Positions 21,626-31,269 of a DNA stretch of 64,000 bases are shown here, one piece after another. The notes under the pieces were generated by a model that was given only the letters and a program-made list of their open reading frames with translations, had not been told where the DNA came from and searched no databases. The stretch covers positions 186,001-250,000 of the forward strand of contig CP048685.1 in the NCBI GenBank assembly GCA_015698285.1, in the 5' to 3' direction. A program made the position numbers and the translations under genes. The stretch comes from Candidatus Nitronauta litoralis. GTDB lineage: Bacteria > Nitrospinota > Nitrospinia > Nitrospinales > Nitrospinaceae. Numbering within the stretch: position 1 is the first letter of the stretch; each line of letters opens with the position of its first letter.

Positions 21626-21925
21626 TTATCCTTTCAACACGTCGATCTGATCGACGTTGAGTTCGTGCCGGGTCCGGAATATGGTCAGGATGATCGCAAG
21701 CCCTACCACCACTTCGGCCGCAGCGACCGTCATGATAATGAGTGCAAAAACCTGGCCGTCCATGGCTTGTAAAAATTTCGAATACGCCACCAAAACCAGA
21801 TTGACAGCATTCAACATCAACTCAACACACATGAACATCACGAGCGGGTTCTTTCGGATAAGAAAGCCCACCGCCCCGATGGAGAATATGGAAGCGCTCA
21901 CGAACAGGATAAACGTTGTGCCCAT
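21626..21925 (-). CDS. nuoK: NADH-quinone oxidoreductase subunit K
   Basis: 99-aa three-helix membrane subunit of complex I. The conserved membrane Glu residues are in MFMCVELMLNAVNLV and AAAEVVVGLAI. Size is standard. It starts 1 base after the nuoJ stop, indicating coupling. Confidence 0.97.
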   Translation of the reverse strand: MGTTFILFVSASIFSIGAVGFLIRKNPLVMFMCVELMLNAVNLVLVAYSKFLQAMDGQVFALIIMTVAAAEVVVGLAIILTIFRTRHELNVDQIDVLKG

Positions 21926-21926
21926 G

Positions 21927-22523
21927 TTACCTCGTGTTCCGACGAATCGGTTTTACTTGAAATTTGGCAAGGCAGATAACCCCCACCGTCGCGACCAACA
22001 GAAGAATCGACGCCAGCTCGAAGGGAATCAAATGCTTTGAAAACAGGGTCAGGCCGATAGCCTTGGCACTGCCAATCTGTTCCAGTTTTTCAGGGGTCAT
22101 TTCACCCAGAACCGGCCTGGTCTCTCCAACCGCCAGGGTCATCAACAATTCACAAAACAAGGTTCCAACAAAAGACCCTGCAAGAAATTTTTCAAAGGTG
22201 ATATCGGTCAGTTTCAAGTCTTCTTTTTTTGCGCCAAGCAAAGCGATGATAAAGAGGAACAGGATCATCACGGCTCCGGCATAAACCACCACTTGCACTG
22301 CAGCGATGAACTCTGCGTTATAAAGCAGAAAAAGAAGCGCAAGACATACCATGTGTCCGATCAGATAAAGGGCACTGTATATTGGTGAAGAACACATCAC
22401 CACTCCAAGTGCAGCCAGGATCGCCGTCATGCCCACACCGAGGGTCAATCCCTGGTTGAACAGATCAAAAACCATCCCAGGTTCCCACTCAGCGTTCCAG
22501 TATTTTTCAAATAAATCGAACAT
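21927..22523 (-). CDS. nuoJ: NADH-quinone oxidoreductase subunit J
   Basis: Membrane subunit of complex I with five hydrophobic segments in 198 aa. The family motif AVQVVVYAGAVMILFLF, where helix 3 carries the pi-bulge, is intact. Slightly longer than E. coli NuoJ, with an N-terminal extension before the first helix (about 20 residues). A 55-base gap separates it from nuoI. Confidence 0.95.
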   Translation of the reverse strand: MFDLFEKYWNAEWEPGMVFDLFNQGLTLGVGMTAILAALGVVMCSSPIYSALYLIGHMVCLALLFLLYNAEFIAAVQVVVYAGAVMILFLFIIALLGAKKEDLKLTDITFEKFLAGSFVGTLFCELLMTLAVGETRPVLGEMTPEKLEQIGSAKAIGLTLFSKHLIPFELASILLLVATVGVICLAKFQVKPIRRNTR

Positions 22524-22578
22524 TAATTGCCCAACACTCCAAAAAGTTTTTTAACAGCACACCGTTGTTTTCATTTAG

Positions 22579-23073
22579 TCAGGACTTCATCACTTCCGTG
22601 TTGCCGAGAAAGTTTACACGGAACCGGTTCGGTTCCGGATACACCAGAAGATCATCCTTCTCTGCTATGTAATTTCCTCGATCGTAGTCGGCCAGTTCAT
22701 AATGCTCGCGCAGAACCACCGCATCTACCGGGCAGGCTTCCTCGCAATATCCGCAATAGATGCAACGCAGCAGATTGATCTCGTAAGTCTCTGCATAACG
22801 CTCTCCGGCGGAGGTCGGGTTTTTCGGATCGTTTTCAGCAGCCACAACGTGAATGCAGCCAACCGGACAATTCACCGAACACAGGCTGCACCCAATACAG
22901 CGTTCCAACCCGTTTTCGTCGCGGTTTAAAAAATGCCGACCCCGATAACGCGTAGGCATTTCCCGTTTCACTTCCGGATAACAAATGGTGACCGGCTTGG
23001 ACACCATATTCCGGAAAGTAACGCCCAGTCCCTTTAACAGATTCTTGGCACCACTCATCACGGCGTTAATCAT
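22579..23073 (-). CDS. nuoI: NADH-quinone oxidoreductase subunit I
   Basis: TYKY subunit carrying clusters N6a and N6b. Two 4Fe-4S motifs are complete: CIGCSLCSVNCP and CIYCGYCEEACP. The N-terminal amphipathic segment (LLKGLGVTFRNMVSKPVT) and KREMPTRYRGRH are typical. 164 aa. Confidence 0.97.
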   Translation of the reverse strand: MINAVMSGAKNLLKGLGVTFRNMVSKPVTICYPEVKREMPTRYRGRHFLNRDENGLERCIGCSLCSVNCPVGCIHVVAAENDPKNPTSAGERYAETYEINLLRCIYCGYCEEACPVDAVVLREHYELADYDRGNYIAEKDDLLVYPEPNRFRVNFLGNTEVMKS

Positions 23074-23082
23074 ATTGTCACC

Positions 23083-24102
23083 TCAAATAAGGCCCATGGC
23101 CTTGAGAGTTCCATAAACAAGCATGTTCGCCAGCGCCAACGGCAGCATGAATTTCCAGCCGAAGGTCATCAGGCGATCGTACCGAATGCGCGGAAAAGTC
23201 GCCCTGATCCAGATGAATACACAAAGCAGGATAAAAACCTTGCCGACAAACCAGATAATCGGTACATCCAGAAACGCCACCGGAGCGTGCCAGCCGCCGA
23301 GAAACAACACAGCGATCAATCCGCTCATGGTGATCATGTTGATGTATTCGCCCATGAAAAACATGGAAAACTTCATGCCGGAATATTCAGTAAAAAACCC
23401 GGCGACCAGTTCCTGCTCCGCTTCGGGTAAATCAAAGGGAGCCCGATTGGTTTCCGCCAGTCCGGCAACAAAAAACAACAGAAACGTCAAAGGCTGATAC
23501 CAGATGTTCCAGCCTTCAATATTGCCCTGCTGGCTGACAATTTCAGCCAGGTTAAGCGACCCGGTCATGATCACAACGCTGAGCGCTGCCAGACCAAGAG
23601 TCAATTCGTAACTGATCATCTGCGCGGATGACCGCAGCCCACCTATCAACGAATATTTATTGTTGGAGGAAAGCCCCGCCATCACGATGCCGTATGTGCC
23701 CATCGACGACATGGCGAGAAACAGTAAAATTCCAATGTTCGTGTTCGATCCCCACAACCCGATTTGCTGGTCCCCAATCGTAATAGCCTCCCCAAAAGGA
23801 ATTACGGAAAAGGTCACAATCGAGGTGAACACCACAATCGATGGAGCAAGATGAAACAAAAACTTATCGGCTGAACTTTGAATGATTGATTCCTTGAACA
23901 ACAGTTTCAGAGAATCCGCGATCAACTGACCAAGACCCAGTGGCCCAACGCGGTTGGGACCCAGCCTGACCTGAAACCGACCAAGCAAACGTCTTTCCAA
24001 CCAGACAAGCAGAGGCACACAAGACATCACGGCCACCGCGACAACCGCTGCCTTGACCACTCCAATAATCAGGAACCAGTAAGGATCCAACCAATCAAAC
24101 AT
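23083..24102 (-). CDS. nuoH: NADH-quinone oxidoreductase subunit H
   Basis: Membrane subunit that forms part of the quinone-binding pocket. 339 aa, eight helices. Diagnostic blocks are ERRLLGRFQVRLGPNRVGP, AETNRAPFDLPEAEQELVAG and FIWIRATFPRIRYDRLM. Normal length. An 85-base gap separates it from nuoG; that gap holds a perfect hairpin. Confidence 0.97.
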   Translation of the reverse strand: MFDWLDPYWFLIIGVVKAAVVAVAVMSCVPLLVWLERRLLGRFQVRLGPNRVGPLGLGQLIADSLKLLFKESIIQSSADKFLFHLAPSIVVFTSIVTFSVIPFGEAITIGDQQIGLWGSNTNIGILLFLAMSSMGTYGIVMAGLSSNNKYSLIGGLRSSAQMISYELTLGLAALSVVIMTGSLNLAEIVSQQGNIEGWNIWYQPLTFLLFFVAGLAETNRAPFDLPEAEQELVAGFFTEYSGMKFSMFFMGEYINMITMSGLIAVLFLGGWHAPVAFLDVPIIWFVGKVFILLCVFIWIRATFPRIRYDRLMTFGWKFMLPLALANMLVYGTLKAMGLI

Positions 24103-24145
24103 TCAACAAAGCTTTCGTAATACAACGGTTTTTAGCAAGACAACT

Positions 24146-24167
24146 CGCCATCCTGACTAGGATGGCG
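24146..24167 (-). other. Perfect 8-bp hairpin between nuoG and nuoH
   Basis: CGCCATCC (24146-24153), six-base loop, GGATGGCG (24160-24167). There is no U-tract after it on the transcribed strand, so it is not a canonical terminator. It could stabilise or define an mRNA end inside the nuo transcript. Confidence 0.6.
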
Positions 24168-24187
24168 CATGCCATTAAATATTCTTT

Positions 24188-26656
24188 CTACCTGCTTACA
24201 GTCACCAGGGTCGGCCCCTCGGGATTGACCAGGCTTTGAAGGTTTTGCTCATCAGAAACCCAGGGCATGACCACAGCCCCCGGATTACATTTGCCAGACA
24301 CTGCGACCCGCACCTCAACCGCAACCCCATTGGAAGAGACATTGGCGTGGTCGCCTTCTTTAAAACCCAGCTTTCCTGCATCATCCGGATGCATGTGGAC
24401 AGTAGAAGCAAGAAAATGATGGGCCAGGGATGACTCTGCATCGAGAATCTTGTCATGGCGGAACAAATAGTTCGCTACACGCAGCACCAGATTGTCTTCA
24501 GTTGCACCCATTGTTGCCGGTTCCGTTGCTTGCCCCCCACTATCGGCAATACCCTCCCGCACCTTACCTGTTTTGCGCAAAGTCTTGCGGGCAAGTCCGG
24601 CATAGGCGGGTACCTTTTCAGAAATTTCTTTCAGAACGGCAGCCGCATCTTTGTAATCTGTCTCCTGGCCCAATGCCCTTAACATGCGGTTGAGGATGCG
24701 CACATCCTGCGGAGTTTCACGAGGCAGACTTTTCGCACGCAATTGAACCCGGCCCCCGATGTTGGTCGTTGTCCCTTCATCAGAACCCGGCCCATTGGAT
24801 GGCAGTACATAATCCGCCAGCTCAGTGGTTTCCGTATTCATCATGTCGTGAACCACGAGCAGATCGAGTTTCTTTAATGCCGCTTTCACCCTGGCACCAC
24901 CTGGAAAATTGATCACCGGATTACAACGGTGAATCACAAGCGCTTTGAGCTGCCCCGATTCCGCGCGATCCAGCATCTCCTGCGCCGAGAGTCCCGGTTC
25001 CAGAGGAGTCTCTTCACCGAACCGCTCTTTAATAGTGGCCGCATCACTTAAGGGGAGTCCACCCGGATAAAAACCAGGCAACACACCCATATCCATGGCA
25101 CCCAGAGCGTTGGTAGCGGGTGATGCCGGCATAGCAAGACAATCGACTCCATCCTGCGCATCGAGTGTCGCAAGCAAACCCTTCATCACAGCAGCACCAT
25201 TGCTACTCAATGCAGCAGGGTTGTAGACCACTACTACTTTGCCAGCTCCTTTTATTTTTTCAGCAAGACCGGAAAGCTGATCCGAACTGACTCCGGTTGA
25301 GCCTTCGACATCACTCCCACCCTGCCCCTGAACTGCCTGGCCCAGTGCATGAAGCACTTGTGGATCGGAACCCACGTTGTATTGAACTCGCGTCGTTGCG
25401 AATCGATCCAGTACCGTTTTCTGATCGTTGACAATTGCCAACGGAACATCGAGTCGCGTCACTGCTTTTTTGATCCGAAGTTCAAGGATTGGAAGCTCTT
25501 CCGTTGGATCACTGGCCACCAGCAAAACCAGACCAGCGGTTTCAATGTCGAGCAGATCTGCATGCTTCACCGGCAGTCCGGGTGTATCGGCATGGGTTTT
25601 GTGGTCGATATTATTGGTACCGAGCCCCTGTCGGAACAATTTTTGGTACAGGTACAGCTCTTCGTTGAGCGCATAAGGCGAACCTATGTAGCCCACCGAC
25701 TGAGGTCCGTGCTCCTCTACAATCTTTTTTAGAGACTCCGCAATTTCATCCGCCGCCTCAAACACTTTGGGAGCATCCGACTGGCCACTTTTCCTGGCTT
25801 CTGCAATCCGGTTCTTGCTACGGGTGAACTCATAACCCCAGCGACCCTTGTCACAAATCCAGCCGTCATCAACGGCATTATTGGCATCCTGCTGACTGGT
25901 CACACGCCGCATTTCGTTGACCCGCGTGCCTATGATCATATTGCAGTTACACGCGCAATGACCGCAGGTGGTTTCGGAATTTTTAAGATCCCAGGACCGT
26001 GCAGAGAAACGAAAGTCAGTATTGGTTAAAGCGCCCACCGGACAGATGTCGATCACGTTGCCGGAAAAACGCGTATCGTATGGTCGGTCATTAAAAGTGG
26101 AAACTGTGTTACGGAATCCGCGGTTGAGCATCACCAGCGCCTGGTCTTTTTCGATAATGTCGCTGTAGCGGGTACAGCGTTGACAGGCGATACAGCGTTC
26201 GCGGTCGATAGTGATGACCGGACTGAGCGGCGTCGCCTTATCCCGGTTGAACCGGTCGTACTCCATGCGTGTTTCCGGCGGACCAAACTTGAACGTGTTG
26301 TCCTGCAGGGGACATTCGCCACCCTTGTCACACACGGGACAATCGAGTGGATGGTTGAGCAAAGTGAATTCCAGCACACCCTTCTGTGCTTTATCAACCT
26401 TCTCCGTTGTGGTTTTGACCACCATGCCCTCGCCCACTTCCAGAGTGCAGGCCGTCATCATCTTGGGCATTTTCTCTACTTCGACAAGACACATGCGGCA
26501 GCAACCGAATGGACCGAGCTTTTCGTGGTAACAAAAAACCGGTATTTCAATGTCGACCTTTTTTGCCGCATCCACCACCACTGTTCCCTTGGGAACTGTA
26601 ACGGACTGGCCGTCAATGGTCAGCGTGACAGTTTTCACTTCAGTTTCAGTACTCAT
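24188..26656 (-). CDS. nuoG: NADH-quinone oxidoreductase subunit G
   Basis: Peripheral-arm subunit carrying several FeS clusters. In order: 2Fe-2S (CYHEKLGPFGCCRMC), the His-ligated 4Fe-4S site HPLDCPVCDKGGEC, the N4-type motif CIACQRC with CPVGAL, then CGHCACNC plus a Cys about 29 residues later (WICDKG), matching the optional N7 cluster. The rest is a molybdopterin-oxidoreductase-like domain without cofactor. 822 aa, within the long NuoG class. It is 5 bases from nuoF. Confidence 0.95.
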   Translation of the reverse strand: MSTETEVKTVTLTIDGQSVTVPKGTVVVDAAKKVDIEIPVFCYHEKLGPFGCCRMCLVEVEKMPKMMTACTLEVGEGMVVKTTTEKVDKAQKGVLEFTLLNHPLDCPVCDKGGECPLQDNTFKFGPPETRMEYDRFNRDKATPLSPVITIDRERCIACQRCTRYSDIIEKDQALVMLNRGFRNTVSTFNDRPYDTRFSGNVIDICPVGALTNTDFRFSARSWDLKNSETTCGHCACNCNMIIGTRVNEMRRVTSQQDANNAVDDGWICDKGRWGYEFTRSKNRIAEARKSGQSDAPKVFEAADEIAESLKKIVEEHGPQSVGYIGSPYALNEELYLYQKLFRQGLGTNNIDHKTHADTPGLPVKHADLLDIETAGLVLLVASDPTEELPILELRIKKAVTRLDVPLAIVNDQKTVLDRFATTRVQYNVGSDPQVLHALGQAVQGQGGSDVEGSTGVSSDQLSGLAEKIKGAGKVVVVYNPAALSSNGAAVMKGLLATLDAQDGVDCLAMPASPATNALGAMDMGVLPGFYPGGLPLSDAATIKERFGEETPLEPGLSAQEMLDRAESGQLKALVIHRCNPVINFPGGARVKAALKKLDLLVVHDMMNTETTELADYVLPSNGPGSDEGTTTNIGGRVQLRAKSLPRETPQDVRILNRMLRALGQETDYKDAAAVLKEISEKVPAYAGLARKTLRKTGKVREGIADSGGQATEPATMGATEDNLVLRVANYLFRHDKILDAESSLAHHFLASTVHMHPDDAGKLGFKEGDHANVSSNGVAVEVRVAVSGKCNPGAVVMPWVSDEQNLQSLVNPEGPTLVTVSR

Positions 26657-26661
26657 ATTTT

Positions 26662-27915
26662 TTAAACTCCCGCCTTGGCATCGGCAATGAGTTCTTCGTA
26701 GTCTTCACGGAAATATTTGATGCTGCTGGCCACAGGACCCACTGCGGCATCGCCCAGCGGACAGAAACATTTGAAACTCATGTTGTCACAAATGTCATCC
26801 AGCAACTCAACCTGATCCGGCTTTCCATTCCCCTGCTCGATCTGGCTTAGCAGTTGGTACATCCACCGCGTTCCTTCTCGACAGGGCGTGCACTTGCCAC
26901 AAGACTCGTGCATGTAAAAATAAGCCAATCGCAATGTCTCGGCGACCACGTTGGTGGTATCGTCCATTACGATGAGTGCTCCGGAACCGAGCATGGAGCC
27001 CGCTTCCGCAATTGATTCGTAATCGTAGGGCACATCGACCTTGTCTGCAGGCAACATGGGCACAGAAGATCCACCTGGAATAAATGCTTTCAATTTATTT
27101 CCATTTCGGATGCCACCGGCGTGTTCGTTGATGATGACCGAGGTCGGCGTTCCCATGGGAACTTCATAGTTTCCCGGCTTGTTTACATGACCGGACACAC
27201 TGATCAGTTTCGTGCCTTTACTTTTTTCGGTTCCAATTGCGGCATAAGCTTCTGCGCCTTCATTGACTATAAAGGGAACAACACAAAGAGTTTCGACGTT
27301 ATTGACAATAGTCGGCTTACTGTACAAACCTTCAACTGCCGGGAACGGAGGCTTTAGCCGCGGCTCTCCACGACAGCCTTCAAGTGAAGACAATAGAGCC
27401 GATTCCTCACCACATATATAGGCTCCTGCACCGAGATGCGAATACATCTCCAGATCGAACCCTGAACCTAAAATATTTTTACCCAGATACCCTTTGGCGT
27501 AAGCCTCTTCGATGGCTTTGTCAAAAACCCGTTGAATGTGCCGAAACTCTCCCCGCAGATAGCAGTAAGCTGTGTTAATGCGACAGGCATAGGAACAGAG
27601 AATCATGCCTTCGATAAGAAGGTGTGGGTTTTTCTCCATCAATTCGCGGTCTTTACAGGTGCCCGGTTCACTTTCATCCGCATTGCAGGCCAGATATCGG
27701 GGGAACACATCCTTCGCCAGAAAACTCCACTTGAGTCCGGTAGGAAATCCTGCCCCACCACGACCCCGCAGCCCTGACGCTTTGACCATTTCCACAATCT
27801 CTTCCGGCTTTTTTTCAAATGCTTTTTTTAGAGACTGGTATCCGTCCAGAGTTTTTTCGTAAACCTCTATACCGGTCAGGCCCGGGGTGTCGATTTCTTT
27901 AGTCAGTATTTTCAT
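26662..27915 (-). CDS. nuoF: NADH-quinone oxidoreductase subunit F
   Basis: NADH- and FMN-binding subunit that accepts the hydride. The NADH site is GRGGAGFPTGLKW, the FMN region GAGAYICGEESALLSSLEG, and the N3 4Fe-4S ligands are in ESCGKCTPCREG plus a later Cys in FKCFCPLGDAA. 417 aa. Preceded by nuoE with a 7-base gap. Confidence 0.97.
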   Translation of the reverse strand: MKILTKEIDTPGLTGIEVYEKTLDGYQSLKKAFEKKPEEIVEMVKASGLRGRGGAGFPTGLKWSFLAKDVFPRYLACNADESEPGTCKDRELMEKNPHLLIEGMILCSYACRINTAYCYLRGEFRHIQRVFDKAIEEAYAKGYLGKNILGSGFDLEMYSHLGAGAYICGEESALLSSLEGCRGEPRLKPPFPAVEGLYSKPTIVNNVETLCVVPFIVNEGAEAYAAIGTEKSKGTKLISVSGHVNKPGNYEVPMGTPTSVIINEHAGGIRNGNKLKAFIPGGSSVPMLPADKVDVPYDYESIAEAGSMLGSGALIVMDDTTNVVAETLRLAYFYMHESCGKCTPCREGTRWMYQLLSQIEQGNGKPDQVELLDDICDNMSFKCFCPLGDAAVGPVASSIKYFREDYEELIADAKAGV

Positions 27916-27922
27916 ATTTGTC

Positions 27923-28393
27923 TCACGGCAGCGATGCCAGGATTTTATCGATTTTATCTTTGGTCAAAAACTCGTGAAAATCTTCATTGACCCGCATCAT
28001 GGGTCCGCCGCAACAGGCAGCCAGACACTCTTCCCTGAGCAGGGTGAATTTTTTATCCGTTGTTGTACCTCCAACCTCAATACCCAGCTTCTTAGCCGTG
28101 TAATCCAGAAGGTCGTCAGCTCCCAACAACTTGCAGCTTATGTTGTGGCAAAACAGAATGACGTACTTCCCCACTGGCCGGGTGTGGAACATGGTGTAAA
28201 AAGTAGCAACCGATTCAACGTAGGCAGGAGAAACATCGAGCCGTTTCCCAATTTCCTCCATAGCCTCAGGGGTAACATAACCCTCCTGATCCTGCGCCAC
28301 ATGCAACAAAGGCAATAACGCGGATTTCTTGAAGGGGTATTTGGCCAGGTTTCTCTCGATTTCCTTTTCTGATTCCTCGGAGAAAACAAACAT
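27923..28393 (-). CDS. nuoE: NADH-quinone oxidoreductase subunit E
   Basis: Thioredoxin-fold subunit with the N1a 2Fe-2S cluster; ligands are in CHNISC and CLAACCGGP. The ATG at 28391-28393 shares one base with the nuoD stop (TGATG), giving 156 aa. A longer frame to 28480 would only copy nuoD codons in another phase and is rejected. Confidence 0.95.
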   Translation of the reverse strand: MFVFSEESEKEIERNLAKYPFKKSALLPLLHVAQDQEGYVTPEAMEEIGKRLDVSPAYVESVATFYTMFHTRPVGKYVILFCHNISCKLLGADDLLDYTAKKLGIEVGGTTTDKKFTLLREECLAACCGGPMMRVNEDFHEFLTKDKIDKILASLP

Positions 28394-29595
28394 CAGCGGT
28401 CCACCTCTCCCATAACGATGTCGATACTTCCGATGATGGCAACCACATCGGCAATATAGGCCCCTTCCATCATTTTGCACATACCGGGTATCCCCATAAA
28501 AGACGGTGCCCTGAGTTTCATCCGGAGCGGCATGTTGGATCCGTCGGAAACGATGTAAAACCCGACTTCTCCACGGGCACCTTCAGTCGGCACATACGTC
28601 TCACCCGCCGGCACCTTGATTCCATCTGAAACCAGTTTGAAATGGTGAATCAGTGCTTCCATACTGGAATGCAGTTTTTTGCGGTCTGGCAGGGACACCT
28701 TGTTGTCAGGAAGTTTGTAGTGCCCAGTCGGCAGGTTGTCGAGTGCCTGCACAACAATCTCGCGACTCTGACGCATTTCCTCGACGCGAACCTTGTACCG
28801 ATCGTAGACGTCGCCATTGTCGCCGGTTGGCACCTTGAAATCGAATTCGTCATAGCGGCTGTAAGGGCGATTTTTACGCCAATCGAAATTCACTCCCGAA
28901 GCACGCAGAACAGGACCACTCATCGACCAGTTCATCGCTTCCTCAGCTGTCATCACCCCGACGCCTTTTGTTCGATCGAGCCAGATCGGGTTATTGGTCA
29001 GGAGGCTTTCGTATTCATCAACCTTTTCCGGAAATTCGTTAACGAACTTTCGGACCTTGGCAAGCCACTCGGGAAAACTATCGAACGCCACTCCACCTGG
29101 CCGGATATAACTCGTCATCATCCGGACACCGGAGATCATCTCATTAAGATCAAGAATTTCTTCGCGTTCGCGCCAGCAGTACAGGAATACCGTCATCGCT
29201 CCAATATCCAGCGCATGGGTACCAAGCCAGACAAGGTGCGAGCCAATTCGCCCAAGCTCACACATAATGACCCGCAGGTAATCAGCGCGGGGAGGCAACT
29301 CATCCAACTCCAACAGCTTTTCAACCGTGAGCGAAAATGCAAGATTGTTTTGAGGTGGATTCAGATAATCGAGCCGGTCTGTCATCGGGATACAGTGCAC
29401 GTAGCGCTTGTTCTCGCCAGTCTTCTCGATTCCCGTGTGAAGAAAACCGATATCGGGTTCAGCCGACCTTACGATTTCCCCATCCATCTCCAGCACAACG
29501 CGGAACACCCCGTGCGTACTGGGGTGTTGCGGACCCATGTTCAGGGTCATCGTATCTTTATCGCGTTCCAGGAGGCCCTGTTCAGTGATCGACAT
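28393..29595 (-). CDS. nuoD: NADH-quinone oxidoreductase subunit D
   Basis: 49-kDa subunit that forms the quinone site. Blocks NMGPQHPSTHGVFRVVLEMDGE, GFLHTGIEKTGENKRY and the C-terminal DIVMGEVDR are diagnostic. 400 aa, not fused to nuoC. Its start overlaps the nuoC stop by one base (TAATG). Confidence 0.97.
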   Translation of the reverse strand: MSITEQGLLERDKDTMTLNMGPQHPSTHGVFRVVLEMDGEIVRSAEPDIGFLHTGIEKTGENKRYVHCIPMTDRLDYLNPPQNNLAFSLTVEKLLELDELPPRADYLRVIMCELGRIGSHLVWLGTHALDIGAMTVFLYCWREREEILDLNEMISGVRMMTSYIRPGGVAFDSFPEWLAKVRKFVNEFPEKVDEYESLLTNNPIWLDRTKGVGVMTAEEAMNWSMSGPVLRASGVNFDWRKNRPYSRYDEFDFKVPTGDNGDVYDRYKVRVEEMRQSREIVVQALDNLPTGHYKLPDNKVSLPDRKKLHSSMEALIHHFKLVSDGIKVPAGETYVPTEGARGEVGFYIVSDGSNMPLRMKLRAPSFMGIPGMCKMMEGAYIADVVAIIGSIDIVMGEVDR

Positions 29596-30134
29596 TAATC
29601 CTCCGTCTCGTATTCCGCTTTGGTCTGAACCAACTCGGACTTGTGATCGGCATTATGAGAAAACGCAATGTCTTCCCAGACAAGAGGATAATCTTTAAGC
29701 ATGGGATTCCCTTCCCAGTCGTCCGGCATGATCAGACGCTTTAGATTGGGGTGGCCCGGCACATCAAAGCCATACATATCGAACATTTCACGCTCGGCAA
29801 AATCCGCCCCACTCCAAAGATCCGTCACACTGGGAACAGATGGCTCGTCTTCATCCAGACCGACACGCACTCTAACCGTATGGTTTTTGGTGAGGGAATG
29901 AATTTCGTAGACCGCTTCAAAACGGGGTTCCCGATCCTGCTCAAGGTAATCCACACCGGTAATGTGGGATACGTTATTGCAGTCCATGGCAGGATCATTT
30001 TTCAGGTATTCTGCAACGCGACGAAACTGCTCCGGACTCGTATGGAGCACGGCATCGCCGAGAACGACTTCCGCAGAAGTCAGAGCATCCCCAAGGTCTG
30101 CTTTGGCTTTTTCAATTAATTCCTGATGCGTCAT
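29595..30134 (-). CDS. nuoC: NADH-quinone oxidoreductase subunit C
   Basis: 30-kDa subunit of the peripheral arm. The family signature is in SGADFAEREMFDMYGFDVPGHPNLKRLIMPDDWEG (positions about 110-142). 179 aa. The last ~25 residues are charged. Spacing of 12 bases to nuoB. Confidence 0.95.
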   Translation of the reverse strand: MTHQELIEKAKADLGDALTSAEVVLGDAVLHTSPEQFRRVAEYLKNDPAMDCNNVSHITGVDYLEQDREPRFEAVYEIHSLTKNHTVRVRVGLDEDEPSVPSVTDLWSGADFAEREMFDMYGFDVPGHPNLKRLIMPDDWEGNPMLKDYPLVWEDIAFSHNADHKSELVQTKAEYETED

Positions 30135-30146
30135 TCGTGTCTAAGC

Positions 30147-30731
30147 TCAAGCCACTTTTTTTCGGGCGCGAGGTGTTCCGGCCTCGTTCATTATTTTTTC
30201 CTGGAGCTTGATGATCCCGTAGATCAACGCCTCCGGACCTGGAGGGCACCCGGGCACGTAAACATCTACCGGCACCACGCGGTCAACTCCCTGGACAATG
30301 GCGTAGTTATTGAATATGCCACCGCACGAGGAACAGGCCCCCATTGCCATGACCCATTTAGGCTCAGGCATCTGGTCGTAGATCAATTTCAGAACCGGTG
30401 CCATCTTCTGTGACACACGTCCCGAGACAATCATCAAATCCGCCTGCCTCGGAGAAGCGCGAAAAACCTCCGCTCCAAAGCGTGCCGCATCCCAGCGACT
30501 GTTTGCCATGGCCATCATTTCGATAGCACAGCAGGCCAGACCAAATGTGGCAGGCCAAAGGGCATTTTTCTGAGCCCATCCAACGACCTTGCCGAGCTTG
30601 GTGGTTAAAATCGAATCGTACATCGCCCCTGCATACTGGGCGTTTAAGGCAGATAATTCGTCCTGCACATTCATTTTCAAATCATCGATTTTTTCATCGA
30701 AAACCTGTGCGGCATGTTCTATCAATCCCAT
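30147..30731 (-). CDS. nuoB: NADH-quinone oxidoreductase subunit B
   Basis: PSST subunit carrying cluster N2, the last carrier before quinone. Ligands: the paired Cys in [19 protein letters not shown], and [13 protein letters not shown] 30729-30731 is chosen because GGGGAGGA lies 5 bases upstream; it overlaps the nuoA end by 10 bases. This gives 194 aa. A start seven codons earlier has no ribosome site. Confidence 0.95.
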   Translation of the reverse strand: MGLIEHAAQVFDEKIDDLKMNVQDELSALNAQYAGAMYDSILTTKLGKVVGWAQKNALWPATFGLACCAIEMMAMANSRWDAARFGAEVFRASPRQADLMIVSGRVSQKMAPVLKLIYDQMPEPKWVMAMGACSSCGGIFNNYAIVQGVDRVVPVDVYVPGCPPGPEALIYGIIKLQEKIMNEAGTPRARKKVA

Positions 30732-31075
30732 TCCAATCCTCCCCGTCCCCAAACGTAGACGTAAGCGATGGCCAGAATGATAATAAAAAGCAGCATTTCA
30801 ACCAGGCCGAACAATTGCAACTGGTCGAGAGCAACCGCCCAGGGATACATGAACACCACTTCAATATCGAAGATGATGAACAGCATCGCGATGGTGGCAA
30901 AACGAACCGGAAACCGGCCTTTCGCCTCCTCGGAGGGCAGCATGCCGCATTCGTATGGAATCATTTTCTGGGCGGTGGGTTTGCGCGGCCCCAGGATGGT
31001 GGATAACACCAACATCCCGCCGATAACACCGAGGGCAACAAGCGCAAAAACGCCTATGAATAAGTATTCACTCAA
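30722..31075 (-). CDS. nuoA: NADH-quinone oxidoreductase subunit A
   Basis: Three-helix membrane subunit at the junction of the two complex I arms. The loop [19 protein letters not shown] with its conserved Cys and the acidic helix [15 protein letters not shown] are diagnostic. 117 aa. The start is TTG (31073-31075), with a weak AGGGA upstream. First gene of the operon, about 160 bases from the promoter. Confidence 0.95.
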   Translation of the reverse strand: MSEYLFIGVFALVALGVIGGMLVLSTILGPRKPTAQKMIPYECGMLPSEEAKGRFPVRFATIAMLFIIFDIEVVFMYPWAVALDQLQLFGLVEMLLFIIILAIAYVYVWGRGGLEWD

Positions 31076-31218
31076 GAGCCGGTCCCTACTAATGAGAAGG
31101 AAAACGTTTAAACGCCTTCCGGGTTGCCGGATGGATCGCCAACTCCCTGCCCTTGATGCCTGAAAAACAACAAGTCACAGGAAATCAATTCATTTTACCA
31201 TTAAAGGCAAATTGACCA

Positions 31219-31232
31219 CGATCCAGTGATCG
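31219..31232. promoter_or_regulatory. Palindrome at the nuo transcription start
   Basis: CGATC-CAGT-GATCG, a 5-bp inverted repeat with a 4-base centre, sits just downstream of the -10 box, at about +2 to +15. The position would suit an operator or a 5' hairpin. No regulator is identified. Confidence 0.3.
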
Positions 31233-31240
31233 AATTGGCG

Positions 31241-31269
31241 ATTATATGCGGCCCCTCAACCCCTGTCAA
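31241..31269 (-). promoter_or_regulatory. Consensus sigma70 promoter of the nuo operon
   Basis: On the minus strand TTGACA (31264-31269), exactly 17 bases, then TATAAT (31241-31246): both hexamers are perfect. Transcription would start near 31234, leaving an untranslated leader of ~160 bases before nuoA. Confidence 0.8.

Noticed and set aside
28642-29598. 318-codon plus-strand frame opposite nuoD
   Set aside because: Fully antisense to nuoD, which has all family motifs; a shadow frame.
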